From Bacteroidales bacterium (GTDB taxonomy: Bacteria > Bacteroidota > Bacteroidia > Bacteroidales > JAOZMU01): DNA of 11,015 nt. Shown one piece after another: positions 5,406 to 11,015 of the stretch. The stretch lies in NCBI GenBank assembly GCA_029934165.1, contig JAOZMU010000066.1, forward strand, positions 1-11,015, given 5' to 3'. The notes under the pieces are model-generated. The model ran no database searches and was not told where the DNA came from. It was given only the letters and a program-made list of their open reading frames with translations. A program made the position numbers and the translations under genes. The stretch's first letter is position 1; each line of letters starts with the position of its first letter.

Positions 5406-8208
5406 AAGACCTTTCGCGGTATAGATTTTTGTCTATAACGGAGGCTAAAATTTCATTGTCGAATGTTCCGCCCAAAAAGTTGTTTACGCTTTGTGCTGTT
5501 TCCATCGGATTTTCTATTGTTTCTCGGTGGCTAACAAACAAAATGTTTGCGTTGTGTTGTTTTTTTGCCCAGCTTTTCACTTTCTCGATGTTTTTTTCAA
5601 AGCTGTTTTCCAATGCCATGTTATAGGTTGTTTTTGTTTTTTTGCCCTGTGCAATGAGCATTTTTTGTTGCGAGAGCAAAACCTCTTGTATATCGCGCTC
5701 CATAAAAATAATTTTATAGTTAAAACGCGGTGGCAAGTTAAACAAAAGTTGCGATATAATTTTCACTACTTTCCCTTTTGCTTCGGGCAGCCAACTGTTG
5801 TCTCGTGCCATGCGCTTGACGGCTTCGTACTCGTAGTATCCTTTTGGGTTGCTGCTGTCGGCTTTGCGTTTGTTGTCCGTCAGGATATTTAGCCCTCCTT
5901 TTTCGAGCATCTGCATCATCATCGAAGTGCCAGAGCGTGGCAACCCCGAAACAATTATTATTGGCTCTTCTTGCGAAGGCACGTTTTTTTCGGTAGCCTG
6001 CAAACCGCTTTCAGAGCTTACTGGCTTTATCGGCACATGTTTTTCCACTTCTTGTTTTTGTGGCTCGCTGTTGGCAGTAATTTCAATTTCTTTTTGTTTA
6101 AAAAACTTTTTATGCTCTTCGGCTTTTTCTATCTGGTTTAAATCTTTTTCGTAAAGTTCTATTAGCTTATTTCTGGCAGTGCCAAAATTTGGTAATATCG
6201 TCAGACAAACCTCAAAAGCCTGTGCGGCTTGTTCAAACTTTTGCAGTTTTTGTAAACAGAGAGCCAAATAATAATGCGCTTGTGGCTGATAATAAGATAG
6301 TTCCATCACCGACAGGGCAGCTTCGGCAGCCTCTTCGTACTCGTCAAGTTTGAAATATGCAATTGCCAAACCCAGAAAAACGTTGTGGTTATGCTCGTCA
6401 ATTTCCAACACTTTTTCAAATGCTTTTATCGCGTCTTTGTGTTGGTTTAGCTTGTTGTACGCTTCGCCAATTTGAGTGTTTATCTGTTTTGCATTTGGGT
6501 TTTGTGCTTCCACTTTTTTATATTGCTCCAACGCCAATTGCGGTTTGCCCTCCTTGATAAGAGCATCTCCTTTGATAAGCTCTATGTTTAATAACGCATT
6601 TTTTTTATTATTGTTTTCTTTTTGCGTTTCACGAAACTTAGCAACCGCCTTTTCAACTTCCTTTTTGTCGCTGTCCTCTTGTTTTTGCAAGTCGCTAATC
6701 TCTTTTTGCAATTTTGCAATTTTTTCTTCTCCCAAAACAGTTTCCCTCAAAAGAGTTTCTGTTGTTTGAATAAGATTTTTTGCTTTTTCTATCTCCTTGG
6801 TTTCAAGGTAACAAACAATCAGCCTTCGGGCAAAACGCCATTCTCCGGGTTTTTCTTTGTCGAGAGTTTCCAAGAGCGGAATTGCTTTTGCGTGCCTCCC
6901 CGACCCAACATAAACCCTTGCCAAATTGTAGTTTGCCTCTCGGATAGTTCTCTCTACTGCCACATGCACATTGTCGCCGGGGTCTTCGATGTAGCCCAGC
7001 TCAACAAGTTGTTTCAAAGATTCTTGCGACTCGTAAGGGTCTTCGCGCATTTCGTCGCTGTGCATACCAGCTTTGCCTTCCACGTCTTCCCAAGTATCAA
7101 TTTGGTCAAGCTCAAGCTCTTGGTCAAAACAATTTACCAGTGGCGTTCCGTCCATATCTTTGCCAATCGGCAATCCGAACAGCGTCAGCAAAGTTGGTGC
7201 AATGTCTAATAAATTAGCTCCAAAAATAGTTTCGTCTCTTCTTATGTTTGGTCCCTTCATGCAAAAAATGCCGTGATGTCGGTGCTGATATGCCGGACCA
7301 GCAGGCTCGTTAGGAATAAAAGCAGGGCGCAAATGGTCGGAATGAAAACCGTGGTCGGAAATTAGCATAACAGTAGTGTCGTCGCCAGCCATTTGCAGCA
7401 AATTGCCAAGCATCATGTCATGGTATCGGTATGCGCTGGTTATCACACCTTTATAAAGCTCAAAATCTTCGTCAGAGACTCCTCGCATTTTTGGCGGGTG
7501 ATAATTCATAAAACCATGCGAAAAATGGTCGGGCGTGTCGTGATAAACCGCCATAAAATCCCACTCTTTATTTTCCATTATCCAGCTTGCAGCAGCCTGA
7601 AGCGACGAACATTCTGCAATGTTTTTTGCAACCTGATATAGCCTTTTGTCTTTTTCTTGGTCAACCTCTGGTGCTTTTGGCACGAAAGGCAAAAGATGCT
7701 CATGGCTCAACTCAAGAGGGTGTACGCGCAAATGAGCAAACAAACCCGTAAGTTCTTCTGGGTGGACATTTCCACGCATCATTCCCCACTTGTTTGGCTC
7801 TACATTTGGCTGCTGGTAGTGGTTAGAAATCATTATGCCATCAATTGGCTCGGCAGGATGCGAAGGCCACCAACCAACAACATGGCTTTTTAGCCCCGAC
7901 TGATTAAAGATGTTCCAAACAGCTTTCACCTTGCGCGAAAGCGAAGACACAGGGCGCACGCCGTGGTGGTCGGGCGTTGGCTCGGAGAATCCTAAAATGC
8001 CGTGCTTGTCGGCGCGCATTCCTGTTGCTATTGATGTCCAAAGCATAGGCGAAAAAGGCGGCTCTAAAGTAGCCAAATTTCCCATCACTCCGTTGTTTAC
8101 CAAATATTCGGTTGCCGGCATCAAGCCTTCGTCCATCAGCTTGTTAATAATTTTCCAATCAGCTCCGTCCCAGCCAATTAACAATACTTTTTTTGCAAGT
8201 CGTTCCAT
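5404..8208 (-). CDS. Phosphodiesterase-TPR-sulfotransferase fusion protein
   Basis: A 934-aa three-part protein. Residues about 6-360 are an alkaline-phosphatase-superfamily type I phosphodiesterase/nucleotide pyrophosphatase domain. The expected metal ligands are visible: Asp14 (IGWDGAD), Asp227 and His231 (DTPDHFSH), Asp285-His286 (SDHGF) and His312 (HRHHG). The nucleophile is probably Ser53 or Thr58 in FSPMLWTSIATG; there is no CxPxR formylglycine motif, so it is not a classical sulfatase. Residues about 415-700 are TPR-like helical repeats, interrupted by a charged coiled coil at about 485-535. Residues about 748-934 are a sulfotransferase domain with the PAPS-binding P-loop GLPRSGTS (755-762) and a likely 3'-phosphate motif around Arg838 to Ser846. 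No signal peptide or membrane segment is seen, so it should be cytoplasmic, where PAPS is available. The acceptor and the hydrolysed ester are unknown. The start fits the domain edge. Both ends are bordered by heptamer arrays. Confidence 0.9.
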   Translation of the reverse strand: MERLAKKVLLIGWDGADWKIINKLMDEGLMPATEYLVNNGVMGNLATLEPPFSPMLWTSIATGMRADKHGILGFSEPTPDHHGVRPVSSLSRKVKAVWNIFNQSGLKSHVVGWWPSHPAEPIDGIMISNHYQQPNVEPNKWGMMRGNVHPEELTGLFAHLRVHPLELSHEHLLPFVPKAPEVDQEKDKRLYQVAKNIAECSSLQAAASWIMENKEWDFMAVYHDTPDHFSHGFMNYHPPKMRGVSDEDFELYKGVITSAYRYHDMMLGNLLQMAGDDTTVMLISDHGFHSDHLRPAFIPNEPAGPAYQHRHHGIFCMKGPNIRRDETIFGANLLDIAPTLLTLFGLPIGKDMDGTPLVNCFDQELELDQIDTWEDVEGKAGMHSDEMREDPYESQESLKQLVELGYIEDPGDNVHVAVERTIREANYNLARVYVGSGRHAKAIPLLETLDKEKPGEWRFARRLIVCYLETKEIEKAKNLIQTTETLLRETVLGEEKIAKLQKEISDLQKQEDSDKKEVEKAVAKFRETQKENNNKKNALLNIELIKGDALIKEGKPQLALEQYKKVEAQNPNAKQINTQIGEAYNKLNQHKDAIKAFEKVLEIDEHNHNVFLGLAIAYFKLDEYEEAAEAALSVMELSYYQPQAHYYLALCLQKLQKFEQAAQAFEVCLTILPNFGTARNKLIELYEKDLNQIEKAEEHKKFFKQKEIEITANSEPQKQEVEKHVPIKPVSSESGLQATEKNVPSQEEPIIIVSGLPRSGTSMMMQMLEKGGLNILTDNKRKADSSNPKGYYEYEAVKRMARDNSWLPEAKGKVVKIISQLLFNLPPRFNYKIIFMERDIQEVLLSQQKMLIAQGKKTKTTYNMALENSFEKNIEKVKSWAKKQHNANILFVSHRETIENPMETAQSVNNFLGGTFDNEILASVIDKNLYRERS

Positions 8209-8318
8209 TTTTCAAATGTTGAATTTTGTGTTAAGGTCTATGACCTGTTTTTACGAAACGTATTGCTTGTATATCAGCAATTTACGTTAATAAAAAGCGT
8301 AAAAACTTTTGTAAGCAA
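8209..8318 (-). promoter_or_regulatory. Leader of the fusion gene with palindrome
   Basis: The 110 nt between the fusion ATG and array 2 hold the palindrome AGGTC-TAT-GACCT (8234-8246), about 25 nt before the ATG, and a near-match -7 element TACGTTTC on the minus strand at about 8254-8261. The -33 spacing is not right for any TTG I can find, so the promoter is tentative. The palindrome could be an operator or a small RNA hairpin. Confidence 0.35.
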
Positions 8319-8423
8319 AATTATTAATTATCAATTATCAATTATTAATTATCAATTATTAATTATTAATTATCAATTATTAATTATCAATTATCAATTA
8401 TTAATTATCAATTATCAATTATA
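8319..8423. repeat. Heptamer tandem array 2 (15 units)
   Basis: Fifteen perfectly phased 7-nt units: eight AATTATC, six AATTATT and a terminal AATTATA. It is entered by GTAAGCAAAATTAT (8311-8324), the same as array 1 and in the same orientation. It ends 9 nt from the stop codon of the 71-aa gene. The AATTACT variant present in array 1 is absent here, so the two arrays are not recent identical copies. Confidence 0.95.
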
Positions 8424-8432
8424 CTTAAATGA

Positions 8433-8648
8433 TTATTTTTTTTCGTCCAACAACGAATTTGGGTTCTTCCAATTTATCTCTTTTCGCTTTTTCCTGACAG
8501 CGATAAGCCCTTTGTGTCCTAAAGCCAATAAGCCTAAGTTACCTTCTGGCGGAATTATAAATTCTTTGCCATCTGTTGTAGTCATCTTATAATCATCGTC
8601 ATACAACTGTTTAATAATCTTTTCCGATTGTTCGATTTTCTGTTTCAT
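8433..8648 (-). CDS. Small conserved-looking hypothetical protein, 71 aa
   Basis: I chose the ATG at 8648-8646 (MKQKIEQSEKIIKQLYDDDY), giving 71 aa. The frame extends upstream to 8738, but those extra 30 residues are encoded by the REP-like hairpin element at 8676-8720 and are unlikely to be translated. The protein has a charged N-terminal helix, a central TTTDGKEFIIPPEGNLGLLALGHKGLIA stretch (20 residues or more of beta-prone sequence, residues about 23-50) and a basic tail (RKKRKEINWKNP). The central IPPEGNLGLLALG looks like a small protein type seen in Bacteroidota, but I cannot name a function. No signal peptide, Cys motif or DNA-binding motif is visible. It ends 9 nt before array 2. Confidence 0.65.
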   Translation of the reverse strand: MKQKIEQSEKIIKQLYDDDYKMTTTDGKEFIIPPEGNLGLLALGHKGLIAVRKKRKEINWKNPNSLLDEKK

Positions 8649-8675
8649 AGTTTTATTATTTAATATGATTACCAA

Positions 8676-8720
8676 CCCACGATTACCATCGTAGGCTAAA
8701 AATATTATCGTGCTACGCAC
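8676..8720. repeat. REP-like paired hairpin, copy B
   Basis: Hairpin 1 is CCCACGAT (8676-8683), a 4-nt loop, then ATCGTAGG (8688-8695), with one mismatch, followed by CTAA; 21 of 24 positions match copy A. Hairpin 2 is GTGC-TAC-GCAC (8710-8720). Beyond it, up to 8820, lie a possible degenerate third hairpin (TCC-GATA-GGA near 8740) and a short run of AATT-CGT units (AATTTCGT 8786, AATTCGT 8794, AATTGATT 8801). No gene is seen between 8649 and the tRNA terminator. Confidence 0.75.
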
Positions 8721-8821
8721 TTTTTTAGGTTGCAACAAATCCGATAGGACGGTCTATTGCTATCTCCAAATGACAATTATGGGTCAATTTCGTAATTCGT
8801 AATTGATTAAATTTTTGCATA

Positions 8822-8855
8822 CAAAAAAGCCGTTACACAATCTGTGCAACGGCTT
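8822..8855 (-). terminator. Rho-independent terminator of tRNA-Cys
   Basis: On the minus strand, AAGCCGTTGCACA and TGTGTAACGGCTT form a 13-bp stem (arms 8843-8855 and 8827-8839, one G-U pair) with a 3-nt loop, and the stem runs into a T-tract (8828-8823). It starts about 10 nt after the tRNA 3' end. Confidence 0.92.
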
Positions 8856-8864
8856 AATTTTTAG

Positions 8865-8935
8865 AGGTCACGAGCAGATTCGAACTGCTGTACAAGGTTT
8901 TGCAGACCTCTGCCTAACCGCTCGGCCACGTGACC
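8865..8935 (-). tRNA. tRNA-Cys (GCA)
   Basis: A 71-nt cloverleaf fits on the minus strand. The acceptor stem GGTCACG pairs with CGTGACC and is followed by discriminator U73, the known bacterial tRNA-Cys identity base. The D stem is GCC/GGC. The anticodon stem is GAGGT/ACCTT with loop CTGCAAA, anticodon GCA. A 4-nt variable loop follows, then T stem AGCAG/CTGCT with loop TTCGAAT. CCA is not encoded, so it must be added by the CCA-adding enzyme. The gene has its own promoter and terminator and sits just behind the zinc-ribbon gene. Confidence 0.97.
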
Positions 8936-8949
8936 CTCTTAAAACGCTG

Positions 8950-8980
8950 CAAACATAAAAAAAACTGATAACACCTCCAA
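8950..8980 (-). promoter_or_regulatory. Bacteroidota promoter of tRNA-Cys
   Basis: The minus strand has TTG (8980-8978), exactly 20 nt of spacer, then TATGTTTG (8957-8950), matching the Bacteroidota primary-sigma consensus TTG-N19/21-TAnnTTTG. The -7 element ends 14 nt before the mature tRNA 5' end. The -33 box lies just past the stop codon of the zinc-ribbon gene. Confidence 0.85.
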
Positions 8981-8988
8981 GAGTTTTA

Positions 8989-9159
8989 TTATTTTTTGTT
9001 CGTTTTTTTATCCCTTATGTTTTTCTTGCATTTTTCGCATAACGTTAGCTCTTGTTTCTCAAAGTCTTGCCAAATATCTGGAGCTATGTTCATATCGTTT
9101 TTTGGCTTGCTCACTTCTATTTTAGTGCCGCAATGAAAACATCGTACTTTTGGTTTCAT
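8989..9159 (-). CDS. Small zinc-ribbon protein, 56 aa
   Basis: ATG at 9159-9157 to TAA at 8991-8989 encodes 56 aa. Two CxxC knuckles are present, Cys7-FH-Cys10 (VRCFHCGTK) and Cys41-EK-Cys44 (LCEKCKKN), separated by 30 residues, which is the expected spacing for a single treble-clef or zinc-ribbon site. The C-terminus is highly basic (KKNIRDKKTNKK), consistent with nucleic-acid or ribosome contact. It begins 23 nt after the stop of the TcdA-like gene and has no promoter of its own that I can see, so it is probably co-transcribed with it. Cellular role unknown; a partner in tRNA or translation functions is only an inference from position. Reading-frame integrity and the paired Cys motifs make it a likely real gene. 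Confidence 0.75.
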   Translation of the reverse strand: MKPKVRCFHCGTKIEVSKPKNDMNIAPDIWQDFEKQELTLCEKCKKNIRDKKTNKK

Positions 9160-9182
9160 ACTATACTATATTTAGGTTAATT

Positions 9183-9905
9183 TTATGCTTTAATTAAGTT
9201 CCGTAATACTACTGATGCACAATAACATCCGAAGATTGGCGGCATGTAGGAAACTGTGCCAACCGTAGTTTTTTTATTAGCCTCATTCTCAACAGCTATT
9301 GTGTGTTTTTTAGAAACGTCTTCGGGCGAAAAAACAGCATCAAAACCCTCGTAAACATCAAGTTGATGTAACTTTTTGCGGAGCATTCGTGCCAGTTTAC
9401 AGTTATATGTTTTTTTTATATCAACAATTTGTACTTGCGTAGGGTCAATCTTACCACCAGCTCCCATCGAACTTACCAGTGGAATGCCTAATTGTAACGC
9501 ACGAAATACCAAAAATATTTTGGGCATAAGCGTATCAATAGCATCAATAATGTAATCATGCTGCTGGGCTTGCAGAAAACCGATAACGTTTTTTTCATTA
9601 ATAAATACCTTATTCGCTTGAAGTTTCAGGTTTGGGTTTATGTCTAAAAGTCGTTTGCTCATCACATCTATTTTGTGCTGTCCAACTGTCGATGTTAGCG
9701 CAGGAATTTGTCTGTTTATGTTGCTGATATTCACCGTGTCAGTGTCGATAATTGTCATTTGTCCCACACCGCCACGACAAACCAACTCGGCGGCATAAGC
9801 ACCAACACCGCCAAGCCCAACAACCAAAACAGAAGACTGTTGCAATTTTCTAACTCCCTCTTTACCAACCAAAAGCTGGGTGCGCTCTAACCAATCAATA
9901 TTCAT
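9183..9905 (-). CDS. tcdA: tRNA threonylcarbamoyladenosine dehydratase (TcdA/CsdL-like)
   Basis: A 240-aa ThiF/E1-superfamily enzyme. The opening WLERTQLLVGKEGVRKLQ and the Rossmann loop GLGGVG (30-35) are characteristic of TcdA (CsdL/YgdL). Further family features are Asp54 in TIIDTDTV, NINRQ (62-66, with the conserved Asn-Arg-Gln), DAIDT (121-125) and SSMGAGGKIDP (145-155). TcdA uses ATP to cyclise t6A at position 37 of ANN-decoding tRNAs to ct6A, improving decoding. Length is close to the family norm (about 240-270 aa). It lies in line with a TatD-like gene upstream, a pairing I associate with Bacteroidota genomes, and with the zinc-ribbon gene downstream. The 5' leader carries two TAAGAATTT repeats on the plus strand (9912-9920, 9926-9934) but no convincing promoter; the best -7 resemblance is TACTTTTC at about 9942-9949. 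Confidence 0.93.
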   Translation of the reverse strand: MNIDWLERTQLLVGKEGVRKLQQSSVLVVGLGGVGAYAAELVCRGGVGQMTIIDTDTVNISNINRQIPALTSTVGQHKIDVMSKRLLDINPNLKLQANKVFINEKNVIGFLQAQQHDYIIDAIDTLMPKIFLVFRALQLGIPLVSSMGAGGKIDPTQVQIVDIKKTYNCKLARMLRKKLHQLDVYEGFDAVFSPEDVSKKHTIAVENEANKKTTVGTVSYMPPIFGCYCASVVLRNLIKA

Positions 9906-9962
9906 ACTAACTAAGAATTTAAAATTAAGAATTTTTATGCAATCAGAAAAGTAAGTACTCTT

Positions 9963-10007
9963 AGTAAGGGAAAATTACTAATTATTAATTGTTAATTTTC
10001 CATTACT
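9963..10007. repeat. Imperfect 15-bp hairpin with heptamer-like loop
   Basis: Arms 9963-9977 (AGTAAGGGAAAATTA) and 9993-10007 (TAATTTTCCATTACT) pair over 15 bp with one mismatch; the 15-nt loop plus inner arms read as AATTACT-AATTATT-AATTGTT, the same heptamer family as the two large arrays. It lies between the TatD and TcdA genes. It lacks a U-tract beyond the stem, so it is either a weak terminator or a repeat element. Nearby, 10046-10058 (ATCATACGTAAGC) resembles the array-1 boundary at 5277-5289 with one difference. Confidence 0.7.
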
Positions 10008-10080
10008 TAGCATAGCAAAATGCAGGGTTTTGTAACATGAATTTTATCATACGTAAGCCAATTCGTAATGCACTAACAAA

Positions 10081-10752
10081 CTATAATTTAAAAAATTTTT
10101 CGAAATTTGAATGAATAATTTCCTTTAACTCATTGATGTTAATATTAAGTAATTCAGCAACATAACGATACAAATCATAAGGCAAAAAATCAGTTTCATC
10201 TGTCTCTAATAAAATTTTATTAATATCTATTTTCGGAAGCGTAGAGTGTGCTTTAGCGTTGCGATTGAAAACCGAAATACCAAACGAAAGAACGCAATTT
10301 AAACCAATAAGATTGTTTGCAATTGTTTGGTTTGCGGCAAAACCATGAATTACCCAAACTTCGTTGGAAGGAAATTTTTTGCGAATCGAAATTAATTCGG
10401 AATATGCTTTAACACAATGAATTACGAGAGGTTTTTTTGCGTTTTGGGCAATCTCTATTTGCCTCTCAAAAACCTCTATCTGATGCTGAAAATTGGCAAT
10501 TCCTTTTTTTGCACGGTCTAAGCCAACCTCGCCAATTGCCACAACTTGCTCATTACGTGCTACCTGCTCGACTTTTGCCAGCAGTTCTTCGTCTGTCTCG
10601 CCATCGGCATGCCAAGGGTGCAGCCCGATAGAGTATAAACCACTCTCTATCAGCCGATAAGGATACTCATCTGGAAAAAGATTTACAACCGAAACCGCAT
10701 CTCTTGAGCTGGCTTGGTGTGTGTGCGCATTTGTGAACTTTATACTCTCCAT
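10081..10752 (-). CDS. TatD-family metal-dependent hydrolase
   Basis: A 223-aa TatD-like protein using the ATG at 10752-10750. The open frame continues to 10824, but a near-perfect promoter sits inside that extension, so the shorter start (MESIKFTNAHTHQ) is preferred; it also places the metal motif at the expected N-terminal position. Visible ligands are His10 and His12 (NAHTH), Glu75 (IGEVGLD), His112 (VIHC), His136 (WVIHG) and Asp185 (LLETDE), the usual TatD set. SIGLHPW (about 40-46) is also typical. Family members are Mg-dependent 3'-5' exonucleases or DNases acting in the cytoplasm; the actual substrate here is unproven. The protein is shorter than E. coli TatD (about 260 aa), which is usual for the compact Bacteroidota form. 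The Asp of the usual D-x-H-x-H is Asn8, a conservative change. Confidence 0.9.
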   Translation of the reverse strand: MESIKFTNAHTHQASSRDAVSVVNLFPDEYPYRLIESGLYSIGLHPWHADGETDEELLAKVEQVARNEQVVAIGEVGLDRAKKGIANFQHQIEVFERQIEIAQNAKKPLVIHCVKAYSELISIRKKFPSNEVWVIHGFAANQTIANNLIGLNCVLSFGISVFNRNAKAHSTLPKIDINKILLETDETDFLPYDLYRYVAELLNININELKEIIHSNFEKFFKL

Positions 10753-10772
10753 TGCTGTATTTTTTGCTATTG

Positions 10773-10803
10773 CAAAGATAGTAGCATCTACGAATTTATC
10801 AAT
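10773..10803 (-). promoter_or_regulatory. Bacteroidota promoter of the TatD-like gene
   Basis: The minus strand has ATTG (10803-10800), exactly 19 nt of spacer, then TATCTTTG (10780-10773), a full match to TTG-N19/21-TAnnTTTG. The -7 element lies 20 nt before the ATG at 10752, which argues against translation starting at the upstream ATG at 10824. Confidence 0.85.
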
Positions 10804-10824
10804 CCAATGCGATAATATTCGCAA

Positions 10825-11015
10825 AAAAAATTTGGTAAATTATACAACAATCCTATCCTTGACACTATTCCAAGTTGTTTCTTGCCTAAACATACTTTGT
10901 AAAAAAGTTTTGTAGTTCTAAATATATTTCATATTCTTGTTTATGTACGTTGTTTGTTGTATTTAAGGTCTAAGACTGGGATGTTAATAATTGATTATTT
11001 TGTACCCTATATGTT
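10825..11015. other. Non-coding right edge
   Basis: I see no supported gene in this AT-rich stretch. It contains TTAAGGTCTAAGACTGG (10963-10979), which resembles the palindrome region in the fusion-gene leader (8231-8247) at 14 of 17 positions. A plus-strand ATG at 10981 opens a frame to the window end (11 codons visible), too short to judge. Confidence 0.5.

Noticed and set aside
6622..7209. Plus-strand 195-codon frame antisense to the fusion gene
   Set aside because: Phe- and Cys-rich composition expected from the reverse of a Lys/Glu-rich coiled coil; the minus strand carries the intact catalytic protein.
5404..8208. Classical arylsulfatase for the N-terminal domain
   Set aside because: The formylglycine motif CxPxR is absent; the active-site region reads FSPMLWTSIATG, as in phosphodiesterase/nucleotide pyrophosphatase relatives.
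8319..8423. Replication origin or DnaA-box cluster based on repeated TTATCAA
   Set aside because: The units do not match TTATNCACA and no replication gene is nearby.
8263..8592. Plus-strand frame encoding a peptide with repeated INYQLLI
   Set aside because: The repeat peptide is just the three-frame translation of the heptamer array, and the rest is antisense to the 71-aa gene.
10981..11015. Start of a plus-strand gene at the right edge
   Set aside because: Only 11 codons are visible, with no promoter match; cannot be supported.

Overview
The window looks like Bacteroidota (Bacteroidetes) chromosome, probably from a gliding or type IX secretion (T9SS) lineage. The evidence is a large secreted protein ending in a T9SS type A sorting domain, Bacteroidota-type promoters (TTG-N19/20-TAnnTTTG) without Shine-Dalgarno-like leaders, AT-rich intergenic DNA, and AATTATC-type heptamer and REP-like intergenic repeats. 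Every gene I can support lies on the minus strand, so transcription runs from high to low coordinates.

In transcription order: a TatD-family metal hydrolase (10752-10081) with a clear promoter; a 175-bp gap holding an imperfect 15-bp hairpin; a TcdA/CsdL-like E1 enzyme for tRNA t6A modification (9905-9183); a 56-codon zinc-ribbon protein just behind it (9159-8989); tRNA-Cys(GCA) (8935-8865) with its own promoter and a strong terminator; a REP-like paired-hairpin element; a 71-aa conserved-looking hypothetical protein (8648-8433); heptamer array 2 (8423-8319); a 934-aa fusion of an alkaline-phosphatase-superfamily phosphodiesterase, TPR repeats and a sulfotransferase (8208-5404); heptamer array 1 (5405-5292), which overlaps its stop codon; a second REP-like element and a long hairpin; a 336-aa exported protein without a sorting domain (5076-4066); the 1090-aa T9SS cargo protein (3981-709); a 15-bp hairpin and a rho-independent terminator; and the N-terminal part of a PD-(D/E)XK nuclease of the Rpn type (544 to beyond the window edge).

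Functionally the right third is housekeeping (tRNA modification, tRNA-Cys, TatD) and the left two thirds are accessory (surface proteins, a fused hydrolase/sulfotransferase, a mobile-element-associated nuclease). The two exported proteins share a beta-rich 'N-x-GTFT' module and are probably co-transcribed. The most unusual object is the 934-aa fusion gene, bracketed by two same-orientation heptamer arrays that begin with the same 14-nt boundary sequence, suggesting a repeat-delimited cassette. Functional links between the fusion protein and its secreted neighbours are conjecture.
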